From the NCBI RefSeq assembly GCF_003313385.1, contig NZ_QMHN01000001.1, forward strand, positions 805,325-869,324: DNA of 64,000 nt, given 5' to 3'. The DNA is from Pedobacter chitinilyticus. Its GTDB lineage: Bacteria > Bacteroidota > Bacteroidia > Sphingobacteriales > Sphingobacteriaceae. The stretch's first letter is position 1. Every line of letters begins with the position of its first letter. Below, piece after piece: positions 16,263 to 25,108 of the stretch. The notes beneath the pieces are model-generated. The model did not search any database. It was not told the origin of the DNA and saw only the letters and a program-made list of their open reading frames with translations. A program made the translations under genes and the position numbers.

Positions 16263-17750
16263 TTCGTACAAATCAGTTCTTCTGTCTTTTAAAATCTTTA
16301 CCGTACCAAAGTGGTGCAGTTCATCCAAAAGGTGTAAGTCAACATCTACCATCAACATCATTTCTGTGTTTGGTGTAGTTTCGGCTTTGATGGCATTGGT
16401 TGGAAATGCAAAATCTGAAGGGGTAAAAACTGCCGATTGTGCAAACTGGATATCCATATTGTTTACTTTAGGCAAATTTCCCACACAACCAGCAATGGCC
16501 ACATAGCATTCATTTTCTATGGCTCTGGCCTGTGCACAATGCCGCACACGGGTATAGCCGTTTTGAGTATCTGTTAAAAAGGGTACAAATAAAATTTGCA
16601 TTCCTTGGTCGGCATAAATACGACTCAGCTCTGGAAACTCCACATCGTAACAAATTAAAATACCCACTTTACCACAATCGGTATCAAATACACCAATTTT
16701 ATCGCCGCCACTCATGCCATAGTATTTTTTCTCGTTAGGGGTAATATGTATTTTACGATAATCCTCTGTTAAACCATTTCTGTGACATAAATAAGTAGCA
16801 TTATACAATTTGCCATTTTCTTTTATAGGCATGCTTCCTGCAATGATATTTACGTTGTAGGAAACTGCATACTCTTGTAGCCGATGCACAATCTCCTCTG
16901 TTTTATCCGCCAATTTTTTCATGGCTTCCTGCTCGGGTAAATGATTATAAGGTTGTAGGAGAGGGGTGTTGAAAAACTCTGGGAACATGATAAAGTCCGA
17001 TTGGTAGCCACTTACGGCATCCACAAAAAACTCTACCTGCTCATAAAAAGCGTCTAAATCGTTAAATAAACGCATTTGCCATTGCACCAAACCCAATCTA
17101 ATGGTTTTGGCTGATCGAGGCGAAATATTGTCGTGATAGTAGATGTTATTCCATTCAATCAGCGTGGCATATTCCTTCGATTCTATATCCCCAGGCAGGT
17201 AATTTTTCAGCACCTTGCGTACGTGGAAATCATTGGAAATTTGGAAGCTTAAGGTTGGATCGTAAATTTCCTTTGCTTTTACCTTATCAATATACTGACG
17301 GGGTGTTAATTTCTCTGCATATTCGTGATACCCAGGCAGCCTACCACCAGCAATAATGCTTTCCAAATTAAGCAGTTCACAAAGTTCTTTTCTAGCTTCG
17401 TATAAACGTCTGGCCAATCGTAAACCTCGGTATTCAGGGTGAACGAAAACTTCTATTCCGTAAAGTACATTACCTAGCGGCGTGTGCGTTGAGAAGGTGT
17501 ACTTTCCAGTAATTTTCTCATAAGTATGGTTGTCGCCAAAGATATCGTAATCAACAATAATGGAAAGCGAACACGCTACTACTTTGCCATCTACAGCAAT
17601 ACACAGTTGTCCTTCGGGGAAAATTTTCAGTAGATCGTTTATTTTTGCTCTGCTCCATACGCCGTTGCCACTGTCTAAATAGGCTTGCTGCATGGATTCC
17701 TTGAGGTCGTTGTAATCTTCAATAGTGAGCTTACGTAATTCTATATTCAT
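16245..17750 (-). CDS. GNAT acetyltransferase-nitrilase fusion protein
   Basis: About 501 residues. The N-terminal GNAT domain (about 1-200; EVFVHPEYRGLRLARRLYEARKEL is the acetyl-CoA site) is fused to a carbon-nitrogen hydrolase (about 215-501). The nitrilase triad is Glu (FIMFPEFF), Lys (EDYRKIHITPNE) and Cys (GILICYDVEFPE). This fusion is a recognised nitrilase-superfamily branch of unknown substrate. I choose the ATG at 17750 (MNIELRKL) over 17765 because it begins directly at the domain. The gene is monocistronic and its 3' end lies in a hairpin. Confidence 0.9.
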   Translation of the reverse strand: MNIELRKLTIEDYNDLKESMQQAYLDSGNGVWSRAKINDLLKIFPEGQLCIAVDGKVVACSLSIIVDYDIFGDNHTYEKITGKYTFSTHTPLGNVLYGIEVFVHPEYRGLRLARRLYEARKELCELLNLESIIAGGRLPGYHEYAEKLTPRQYIDKVKAKEIYDPTLSFQISNDFHVRKVLKNYLPGDIESKEYATLIEWNNIYYHDNISPRSAKTIRLGLVQWQMRLFNDLDAFYEQVEFFVDAVSGYQSDFIMFPEFFNTPLLQPYNHLPEQEAMKKLADKTEEIVHRLQEYAVSYNVNIIAGSMPIKENGKLYNATYLCHRNGLTEDYRKIHITPNEKKYYGMSGGDKIGVFDTDCGKVGILICYDVEFPELSRIYADQGMQILFVPFLTDTQNGYTRVRHCAQARAIENECYVAIAGCVGNLPKVNNMDIQFAQSAVFTPSDFAFPTNAIKAETTPNTEMMLMVDVDLHLLDELHHFGTVKILKDRRTDLYEVKLLK

Positions 17751-17900
17751 ATGTATAGTGAACAAAAAAGCAAACTGAATGTTTACTAGCCTTTAATTTA
17801 CCATTAATAAATGGAACTATTCAAAGATATATTAGATTAACCAACAAAGAGTTAAAAGTGGATTTTTAGAAAATTAATTTTAGTGCTTTTCGGTCGCTTT

Positions 17901-18050
17901 AGTCCCGCTATCCATTTCAATCTTTTTGTTTCGGTACTGTTGTTATCCCTAGTTTTGAGGGAATCTATTTCGGTAATGCTCAGTGTAGATCCTTCACTAT
18001 CGTTCAGGATGACAGGTCAAAACAAAAAGGATTTACATTGCTATCGGGTT
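17901..18050. repeat. composite inverted repeat with a second repeat inside
   Basis: The 380 bases between the GNAT-nitrilase and the broken thioredoxin-like gene hold no gene. CCCGCTATCC...CTTTTTGTTT (17904-17931) faces AACAAAAAGG...GCTATCGGG (18021-18047) as an imperfect inverted repeat. Its core starts with AGTCCCGCTATCC, like the elements at 20401 and 53225. Inside sits a different repeat type, GATCCTTCACTATCGTTCAG (from 17989) followed by GATGAC. A 66-codon frame across it is accidental. Confidence 0.6.
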
Positions 18051-18130
18051 TGTGGAACCAAAACCTGCTCGGAAACTTTATGAAATAGTAAATTGAAAAT
18101 TAACGAAATCCTTAAAAGCCAATATGGATA

Positions 18131-19297
18131 TTATAACTTCGAAAGTGCTGTTTTCAAAGTAGAGATATCGCTTTCATCTGCCATTAACACTTTTCCTTTG
18201 TCATCTAATAAAAACATTGATGGAATAGCATAAAGATTATACTTCTTTTTGATTTCCTTAAAGTCACCAGGAAGGTTAGCTAAATTAGGCCATGGCATTT
18301 TTTCCAATATTACAGCTTGTTTCCATTTAGATATGTCATGATCTATGGATATGCTAATGAAATTTATTCCTTTGGCCTGATAGGTCTTATGAAGTTTTTT
18401 CAGTTCTGGGATTTCTTGACGGCATGGCCCGCACCAACTTGCCCAAAAAATAACTAGCGTTCCATTTTTTCCTTTAAGATTTTCCAATGCATTTACTTTC
18501 CCATTGCGATCGTTATAAGCAAAATTAGGAAATGTACCACCTTCTTCTAAGTACGGCATTTGATTAATGAAGTCGTTTAACTTTATTGCTCTGCTTGTAT
18601 TTTTATAATCGTTTGCTAACGAAGAATAAATCGCTTTTAGCTCACTGGTTTTAAAAAGCTGCGCTCGTTCATGTAAAAATAAGATGGATAAATAATGAGT
18701 TGGATTTTCTCTAAATATTTTTTCGAGATTTATTTTAAAATCAAGAATAATATTTTCTTTCTCTTTAAGGGCGTTAGCTAGTTCTTTGTTGTTTTTAGCT
18801 TTTTTTAAGGTCTCGATTTTTTTATCTACCGCTTGCGTTTTGAGATACTGCCACAATTGATCGGCATATTTAAAATAGAAGTCTGTTTCTTTGGAACCTG
18901 ATATTGATAACCCTTTTTTATCTAATTGATTACCGTCAATTTTAATGACAGCATTTTCTAAAATGAAGTTGCCCTGTCTACTTTGGTCAGATGGGTTATA
19001 AAAACTAAGATAGCCAGTTTTCTTACTGGCAGTGTCTATGTAGCTTAGTGTAGCCGCCTAACTAGGCTCTAAAATATTTGTATCTCTTTTGATTATAAAT
19101 TTACCATCCTTTACCGCCGCTGAATCAATTTTAGTGACATAAGGTTGATTACTTACGGGATGGGATTTAACCAAATGGAGAAAAATCTGTTTGGCTGGAA
19201 TATTTTTGATATCGCCACTGATTTCGTAATGATCTATTTGGGCAAAAGAACTGTTAAATGCAAAAAGTACAATGATGATCGAGCGTAAGAGGTTCAT
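18131..19297 (-). pseudogene. DUF4369/thioredoxin (TlpA-like) protein interrupted by an in-frame TAG
   Basis: One continuous frame of 388 codons is broken only by a TAG at 19058-19060 (codon 80). Before it lie a signal peptide (ending SFAQ) and a DUF4369-like beta domain; after it the DUF4369 domain continues (TLSYIDTASKKTGY), then a helical linker and a redoxin domain with WASWCGPCRQE. An intact version would be a periplasmic thiol-disulfide oxidoreductase of the TlpA/ResA group. The second half could still start internally at 18856, but without a signal peptide. The mutation looks recent, since there is no other lesion. Confidence 0.85.
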
Positions 19298-19325
19298 GGT
19301 TAATTGTTTTGGTTGTTACACCAAT

Positions 19326-20348
19326 TTAAAACAATTTCCCCGTTTGTCCTAATTTAACACGATTTAAGTGCTTGTAAGCTGCTTCTGTTACTTCGCGACC
19401 ACGAGCGGTACGCATTAAATAACCTTCTTGGATTAAGAAAGGCTCATAAACCTCTTCAATCGTTCCATCATCCTCGCCAACGGCAGTGGCAATGGTTTTT
19501 AAGCCCACAGGGCCACCCTTAAATTTGTCGATAATAGCCAATAGAATTTTATTGTCCATTTCGTCCAAACCATGCTCATCTACATTGAGCGCCGATAAAG
19601 CATAACGGGCGATTTCAGTATCGATTTTACCAGTGCCTTTAATTTGTGCAAAATCACGGGTACGACGTAATAGGGCATTGGCAATACGCGGGGTACCACG
19701 GCTACGTCGGGCAATTTCATAAGCACCTTCTTCGCTGATAGGCGTATTAAGAATAGCTGATGAGCGTAATACGATGGTAGTTAATAGCTTAGCATCATAA
19801 TAAGCTAAGCGAGAATTGATCCCGAAACGAGCTCTTAAAGGTGCTGTAAGCAAACCAGATCGGGTAGTGGCACCTACTAACGTAAACGGATTAAGACCTA
19901 TTTGTACTGAACGAGCATTAGGACCGCTTTCCAGCATAATGTCAATCTTGAAATCCTCCATAGCCGAATAAAGGTATTCTTCTACCAAAGGAGAAAGGCG
20001 ATGGATTTCGTCGATGAAAAGAATATCGCCACTATCTAAATTAGTTAATAGCCCAGCTAAATCTCCAGGCTTATCCAATACTGGACCAGAGGTTACTTTG
20101 ATATTTACGCCCATTTCGTTGGCGATGATGTGCGACAAAGTGGTTTTTCCCAATCCTGGAGGGCCGTGCAGCAACACGTGATCTAATGCTTCGCCACGCA
20201 GTTTGGCAGCTTGAACGAAAATTCTAAGGTTTTCTAAAACCTTTTCCTGCCCTGTAAAGTCCTCAAACTCCTGTGGGCGCAATACTTTTTCAATATCGCG
20301 TTCGGTTGGGCTTAAATTCTCTGAAGAAGGATCAAGATTTTCGTTCAT
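19326..20348 (-). CDS. ruvB: Holliday junction branch-migration helicase RuvB
   Basis: 340 residues, the standard RuvB length, when started at the ATG at 20348 (MNENLDPS). The longer frame to 20432 reads through a repeat and the promoter and should be rejected. AAA+ motifs: Walker [11 protein letters not shown], Walker [12 protein letters not shown], sensor 1 GATTRSG and arginine finger region PLRARFG; the C-terminal winged helix contains [10 protein letters not shown]. It forms the hexameric motor with RuvA on Holliday junctions. A TATATTTG element ends 4 bases before the ATG, so the message is predicted leaderless. Confidence 0.97.
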   Translation of the reverse strand: MNENLDPSSENLSPTERDIEKVLRPQEFEDFTGQEKVLENLRIFVQAAKLRGEALDHVLLHGPPGLGKTTLSHIIANEMGVNIKVTSGPVLDKPGDLAGLLTNLDSGDILFIDEIHRLSPLVEEYLYSAMEDFKIDIMLESGPNARSVQIGLNPFTLVGATTRSGLLTAPLRARFGINSRLAYYDAKLLTTIVLRSSAILNTPISEEGAYEIARRSRGTPRIANALLRRTRDFAQIKGTGKIDTEIARYALSALNVDEHGLDEMDNKILLAIIDKFKGGPVGLKTIATAVGEDDGTIEEVYEPFLIQEGYLMRTARGREVTEAAYKHLNRVKLGQTGKLF

Positions 20349-20352
20349 GGAA

Positions 20353-20360
20353 CAAATATA
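20353..20360 (-). promoter_or_regulatory. TATATTTG promoter element deciding the ruvB start
   Basis: A perfect TAnnTTTG on the minus strand, immediately upstream of the ATG at 20348; predicted transcription start at about 20349. This supports the 340-residue form of RuvB. Confidence 0.6.
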
Positions 20361-20400
20361 GCTTTTTTGTAGGTTTTTATTGGGTATGTGTTGTAAAGCC

Positions 20401-20482
20401 CTAAATAAAATAGCCCTGACAGTAGCGAACACGAAGCCTTGAGTTGACGAAAGGCGAAGTAAAGCGAATGGCAGGACTATCG
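20401..20482 (-). repeat. dispersed repeat, AGTCCTGCCATTCGCTTTA type
   Basis: Read on the minus strand, it begins AGTCCTGCCATTCGCTTTAC and ends GTCAGGGCTATTTTATTTAG. The first 23 bases match the element at 53225 in about 20 positions. It lies between ruvB and the dehydrogenase gene and is non-coding. Confidence 0.6.
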
Positions 20483-20521
20483 GTATTTTGATGCAGTGTT
20501 TTTGCGCTACTAATGATTGGC

Positions 20522-21409
20522 CTAACTAAATTTAGCGGCAACTTTGGCTTCTTTAATGCCGTTGCTGTAGTCGTAGAAGCCTTCGCCACTTTTAACGCCC
20601 TTTTTACCAGCAGTAACCATGTTTACCAAAAGAGGGCAGGGGGCATATTTTGGATTTCCGAAACCTTGGTGCAATACATTTAAAATAGCCAAACATACGT
20701 CTAAACCAATAAAATCGGCCAGTTGTAATGGTCCCATAGGGTGAGCCATTCCTAATTTCATTACGGTATCAATTTCGTAAACGCCAGCAACGCCTTCGTA
20801 AAGGGAATAAATAGCTTCATTAATCATTGGCATCAAAATACGGTTAGCCACAAAACCAGGATAATCGTTCACCTCAACAGGTACTTTATCCAGTTTCTGT
20901 GATAATTCCATAACTAGGTTTGTAGTTACATTGCTGGTGCCGTAACCACGAATCACTTCAACCAGTTTCATAATGGGCACTGGATTCATGAAGTGCATGC
21001 CAATTACTTTATCGCCACGGTTAGTTACGGCAGCAATCTGAGTAATGGAAATGGAAGACGTGTTTGTGGCCAAAATGGTTTCTGGTTTGGTAAATGCGTC
21101 TAAATCCTTAAATATTTTGAGTTTTAAGTCTATATTTTCTGTAGCAGCTTCAACGACTAAATCTACGTTGGCCACTGCAGATTTCAAATCTGTATGTGTG
21201 CTCAGGTTTTTCAGCGTATTTTCTTTGTCGTTTTCGCTAAGGGTTCCTTTGGCAACTTGACGATCTAAGTTTTTGCTAATGGTATCAATGGCTTTTTTTA
21301 GGGCATCGGCATTAATGTCGATTAAGTTTACAGCGTAACCAAATTGAGCGAAGGTATGTGCAATACCATTTCCCATAGTACCTGAGCCAATTACAGCGAT
21401 ATTTTTCAT
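20522..21409 (-). CDS. 3-hydroxybutyryl-CoA dehydrogenase
   Basis: A 295-residue NAD-dependent short-form HAD. The N-terminal Rossmann motif is [17 protein letters not shown] and the catalytic-His motif [15 protein letters not shown] are intact. The C-terminal dimerisation domain has [23 protein letters not shown] and [14 protein letters not shown]. It oxidises 3-hydroxyacyl-CoA (probably C4) in butanoate or fatty-acid metabolism. No thiolase or crotonase lies beside it, so the pathway context is not visible. Confidence 0.95.
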   Translation of the reverse strand: MKNIAVIGSGTMGNGIAHTFAQFGYAVNLIDINADALKKAIDTISKNLDRQVAKGTLSENDKENTLKNLSTHTDLKSAVANVDLVVEAATENIDLKLKIFKDLDAFTKPETILATNTSSISITQIAAVTNRGDKVIGMHFMNPVPIMKLVEVIRGYGTSNVTTNLVMELSQKLDKVPVEVNDYPGFVANRILMPMINEAIYSLYEGVAGVYEIDTVMKLGMAHPMGPLQLADFIGLDVCLAILNVLHQGFGNPKYAPCPLLVNMVTAGKKGVKSGEGFYDYSNGIKEAKVAAKFS

Positions 21410-21473
21410 TTGTATGTTATTGTTTTATTGGGTTAGAAATTGTTGCTAATTTAGGAAATAGATTGGATTTTAG

Positions 21474-22535
21474 TTAAAACCCATAAAAGACTCTACTAGC
21501 GGACAAAAATAGGGGATGAGGCCAAAAACGACTATCTTTTGGTAGATTAATTTTCTTTTCTTTAAATCTGTATATGTTTTCGTATTCTTTTGTTTTTGGA
21601 ATATAATCACGTATCAATATTCTATAATCATCATCTATAGAGAGCCATCCTGAATCGAATGCCCAATGATGTAAAAAACACAAGCAAATACCGTTTCTTA
21701 AATCGTCATTGCCATTCTGATTTTTAGGATAGATATGAGATGCGTGAATTGCGGGAATGCCTGTCGGACTTTTAAGGGACACGTCACAAATTGCGCATTT
21801 ATAATCGTAATTTTTTTTAACCAATATTCTAAATGCTTTTTCGCGGCTAGAGATTTTAACTGTTCTTTTCGACGGAAATAAGTCTTTTAATATGGGGGCA
21901 TCTTTTGCTAGAGCTACAAGTTTTCCTTCTTCGTATTGGGTATTTAATAAGGCATATTCTTCAATATCTTCGTTAAGAATGTATGTTATAGTATCTTCAC
22001 CAAGATAACGTGAGTATGAATTTAAAATATTAGATATATATTCAATGGCACCGCCGAACTTATCAAATCTTTTATTGTCTATTTTGTAAAAATTTCCTCT
22101 CGGAGAAAAATTTTCTTTATATCCCATATCTTCCAGGAACTGAATCCACATCAGTTCTATGTTTACCGTATCAAAGAAGAAAATATATGGAAACTTTGAG
22201 TCTTGCCAGAGGTATTCAGATAAAGCTCGCATTTCATATTTCTCGAATAGCTTAACAGGAGACAACGCCGAAACCATACCATTTATTCTCGAACTCTCTA
22301 CCAAAAAAACATAATCACCATTTTTAAGGTTTGTTATAACACTTTTGGCACCCTGTGGCACGCCCCAGCAATTAAATTCACCCGAAGGGAAAGCTTGTTC
22401 TAATTTCTTTATCAGTTCAGGATCTTTGATGGCTTTGTCTGCTATCAATTTTTTTAACTGAACTTTTGTTTGGATGGTTTTGGGAAAATCTCGATCTGCG
22501 CCATCTTGTCCTACATGGTGAAAGAAAATGTTCAT
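21474..22535 (-). CDS. HNH endonuclease with unassigned N-terminal domain; candidate modification-dependent restriction enzyme
   Basis: 353 residues. The C-terminal HNH module (about 235-310) has Cys247-x2-Cys250, His267 (ASHIYP), Asn281 (RNGICLC), His290 and a WAFDSGWLS end, the arrangement typical of McrA-like and ScoMcrA-like nucleases. Residues 1-170 are not a family I can name; FNCWGV, LKNGDYVFLVES and NGMVSA loosely recall PUA/EVE-type domains that read modified bases. It is a solitary gene between metabolic genes and looks richer in AT than its neighbours, which suggests horizontal gain. The restriction role is an inference. Confidence 0.75.
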   Translation of the reverse strand: MNIFFHHVGQDGADRDFPKTIQTKVQLKKLIADKAIKDPELIKKLEQAFPSGEFNCWGVPQGAKSVITNLKNGDYVFLVESSRINGMVSALSPVKLFEKYEMRALSEYLWQDSKFPYIFFFDTVNIELMWIQFLEDMGYKENFSPRGNFYKIDNKRFDKFGGAIEYISNILNSYSRYLGEDTITYILNEDIEEYALLNTQYEEGKLVALAKDAPILKDLFPSKRTVKISSREKAFRILVKKNYDYKCAICDVSLKSPTGIPAIHASHIYPKNQNGNDDLRNGICLCFLHHWAFDSGWLSIDDDYRILIRDYIPKTKEYENIYRFKEKKINLPKDSRFWPHPLFLSASRVFYGF

Positions 22536-22699
22536 AAAGTAATAGATATTTATTCACAATAATAGGTCTAATATAAATTAAAAGAAACATAAATTATCAT
22601 TACAATTTATGTTTTATAATTTACGTTATGTTAAGTTATACTTTTGAATACCTCGTCCCAATCTTCATTTTCTACACTTTTGGAGAAATATAGGATTAT

Positions 22700-23836
22700 T
22701 TAAAACTCGTTAAGTTTGCGTTTAAGCTCTTGTACTTTGTCGAGCCTATTTTTACGAGTGTAAATATCAATCAATAATTTGATGGTGTTTTTATGATTGA
22801 TATTGATTTCGTGAGCCCTTAATAATGAATATTCAGCTCTGTTGATATTGGCCGTAAATTTCTGATTGTCTTTTTGTGTTAAGGCTTGATTGGCATCTTG
22901 AATATATGCCAAGGCCAACTGATAAAGCGCATCAAAATAATTGTAATCGACCTCTAGCGCTTTTTTGTAGGATAATTCGGCTGTAGCGATATTTTTGGCT
23001 TGATTTTGTTGTAAATAGCCATATAGGAAAAACAATAATTTACTCCTTTTATCAGTTTTTAATGAGGTTTCTACGGCTTTGGTGGCTTTTTCGTATTGTT
23101 CGGTGTCCAATAATAAATTGATATAGTCGTTGGTCAATAACGGATGATAAGCGTTTAATGAAAGGCCTTCCTCTAAGGTCTTAATGGCCAAATCAGTCTC
23201 AAATTTGGAAGCATAGATATTGGCAATGTTTTGAAACAAGGATGGATTTTTTGCTCCTTTTTCTTTGGCTTTGATATAATACGAAAGTGCGTCGTTATAT
23301 TGTTGCAGGTTTTGTGCGCAAATGGCCACGTTGGTAGCCAATAAAGTGTCTGCAGGCATAAAATCACTTACATCTTTAAGTAAGTCATAAGCAACTGCAA
23401 AATCATTTTGTTGGAAAGCTTCTGTTCCTTTGCGTAGTCTTTTAACGTGAATATTGTGATTGGCCGCTTTAATCAATTCAGTATTAGATTGGAATTTATC
23501 TAACTGGGTCGCCTTCACTAATGCATCTTGTGACAATTGGAAGTATTTGTCGGCATTCGCTTCATTTTCATCAATAAGTGCTATGTATGAACTTAAATAG
23601 GCTTTGATGGCCCATGTTTCTGGCCAATTTTTGGTTTTCTTGTCATTTTCTGCAAGGTCAATGGCTTTAATCCCCTCTCCTATAATGGTCAATTGCTTTT
23701 TAGCATCTGCTTTTTCGGCAATGCTATTTTGTAGCTTGGCTAAGCTATTATTGGCTATTTTAATTTGTGAACCTTGAGAAAATGCCAGCTGGCTAAATAA
23801 CGATAGTGCAAGTATATTGAAAAGTAATTTACGCAT
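22700..23836 (-). CDS. exported tetratricopeptide-repeat protein
   Basis: A 378-residue protein with a signal peptide (ending LAFSQ) and at least five TPR-like helix pairs, for example FAVAYDLLKDVSDFMPADTL, YNDALSYYIKAKEKGAKNPS and AELSYKKALEVDYNYFDALY. It is paralogous to the next upstream gene: the same N-terminal layout (NSLAKLQNS, then TKNWPETWAIKAYLSSYIALID) appears in both. The function is probably scaffolding in the periplasm; no partner is evident. A strong hairpin terminator separates it from its paralogue. Confidence 0.85.
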   Translation of the reverse strand: MRKLLFNILALSLFSQLAFSQGSQIKIANNSLAKLQNSIAEKADAKKQLTIIGEGIKAIDLAENDKKTKNWPETWAIKAYLSSYIALIDENEANADKYFQLSQDALVKATQLDKFQSNTELIKAANHNIHVKRLRKGTEAFQQNDFAVAYDLLKDVSDFMPADTLLATNVAICAQNLQQYNDALSYYIKAKEKGAKNPSLFQNIANIYASKFETDLAIKTLEEGLSLNAYHPLLTNDYINLLLDTEQYEKATKAVETSLKTDKRSKLLFFLYGYLQQNQAKNIATAELSYKKALEVDYNYFDALYQLALAYIQDANQALTQKDNQKFTANINRAEYSLLRAHEININHKNTIKLLIDIYTRKNRLDKVQELKRKLNEF

Positions 23837-23867
23837 TGGTATAAAAAGCTTTATACAAAATAACTAA

Positions 23868-23902
23868 AAAAAGGGAGATAATGTTTAATTATCTCCCTTT
23901 TT
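23868..23902 (-). terminator. intrinsic terminator between the two TPR genes
   Basis: Perfect 15-base arms AAAAAGGGAGATAAT (23868-23882) and ATTATCTCCCTTTTT (23888-23902) with a 5-base loop. On the minus strand it ends in a T run, so it stops transcription from the 23926-25011 gene. The arms are symmetrical and it could also work on the plus strand. Confidence 0.85.
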
Positions 23903-23925
23903 AATTCGCTGATTTGCTCAGTTAG

Positions 23926-25011
23926 TTATAGTTTTTGCTGAAGAGCATCTAAAAGTTTTTTAGCTGCTTCATAACTTTTAGTATCATTTTTAAATGCATA
24001 AATTTGTTTTAAGGCCTCTAATGTATGTGCAGCCTTAGGGTCTAAATCATATGCTTTTTTGTAGTAAGGTAATGATTTATCAATTAATCCTGTCATTTTA
24101 ACGGTCAATGCGTTGTATTCCTTTACCTTTTTGGCATCAATCTTTTGTCTTTCGCTTTGTACGTTAAGTGCTTGCTTATAATAAGTTTCGCCTAAAAGGA
24201 AGTGGTAAATCGCTTTGTTTGGATCTTTGGCTATTAACTTATTTAAAGATTCCTGAGATTTTTCTATTTCACCTCTAACAATATAAATATCTGTTTGAAT
24301 ACTTACAAAATCAGGGTCATCTGGGAATTTTTTAAGTGCTTGCTCAATGGTTGCCATACCTGCCACAGTATCTTTTAGGTTTACCAATTCAATGTTGATC
24401 GCTTCTAATAAAAGATTTTTGGAGTCTGGCCCGTTAAGTTCAACTACTTTTTTGAAATTTTTAATTGCGCCTGCATAGTTCTTATCCTGTTTTGCAGCTA
24501 CACCTGCATTTAAATACATTGAAGTATCGGTTGGGTTTTTCTCTGTAATTTCAGTAAAAACCTTAAATGCGGTAGCGTAATCTTTTCTATTATAGGCTCT
24601 GATACCTCTTGATTGAATTGCATTGGTGATGTTGATTTTTGCATTAGTAAGTGCATCTTTTTGTTCACCTTTTTTATCTAAAGTCTCTGCTTGAACAATT
24701 GCTTCCTCTGCAATTTTCTGTTTAGCTAAAGAATTTGCATCACTAGTGGTATCTAATAAAGCGATTGCTGAAGCTAAAGATGCTCTTAAAGACCATGGTT
24801 CCGCCATGTTTTTGGTTTTTTCATGAGCAATAGCTGCATCAGTATGGGTTAAGCCTTTATTTAGACCTGCCAAATTCTTTTGAAGGTTTTGTGCCTGATT
24901 CATTGCTTGGAATAGGTCCCAAGATTTTTTTGCTTCGGCAACTTCTGATTTTTGGGCATAGGCAAATACTGATAAACTCATCACGCCTACACTTAAAATT
25001 AACTTTTTCAT
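23926..25011 (-). CDS. exported tetratricopeptide-repeat protein (paralogue)
   Basis: A 361-residue protein with a signal peptide (MKKLILSVGVMSLSVFAYAQ). TPR units include YNRKDYATAFKVFTEITEKN, YAGAIKNFKKVVEL and KSLPYYKKAYDLDPKAAHTL. The region KTKNMAEPWSLRASLASAIALLD aligns with TKNWPETWAIKAYLSSYIALID of the downstream paralogue, so the pair arose by tandem duplication. It follows gyrA by about 100 bases on the same strand; an imperfect palindrome (25044-25084, TCACGAT/ATCGTGA) lies in between. Confidence 0.87.
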   Translation of the reverse strand: MKKLILSVGVMSLSVFAYAQKSEVAEAKKSWDLFQAMNQAQNLQKNLAGLNKGLTHTDAAIAHEKTKNMAEPWSLRASLASAIALLDTTSDANSLAKQKIAEEAIVQAETLDKKGEQKDALTNAKINITNAIQSRGIRAYNRKDYATAFKVFTEITEKNPTDTSMYLNAGVAAKQDKNYAGAIKNFKKVVELNGPDSKNLLLEAINIELVNLKDTVAGMATIEQALKKFPDDPDFVSIQTDIYIVRGEIEKSQESLNKLIAKDPNKAIYHFLLGETYYKQALNVQSERQKIDAKKVKEYNALTVKMTGLIDKSLPYYKKAYDLDPKAAHTLEALKQIYAFKNDTKSYEAAKKLLDALQQKL

Positions 25012-25108
25012 GTATTTATAAATTATTGTTCTTTAACGGGAAACCCATCACGATATTACTGAATTTTTAACAATCGTGAGGGATTTCGGTTTAAATTTAT
25101 GCAATTAT

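Noticed and set aside
17883-18083. 66-codon frame
   Set aside because: It lies completely in the nested repeat and has repeat-derived composition.
20349-20432. N-terminal extension of RuvB
   Set aside because: It would translate the TATATTTG promoter and part of a dispersed repeat; the 340-residue form matches the family length.
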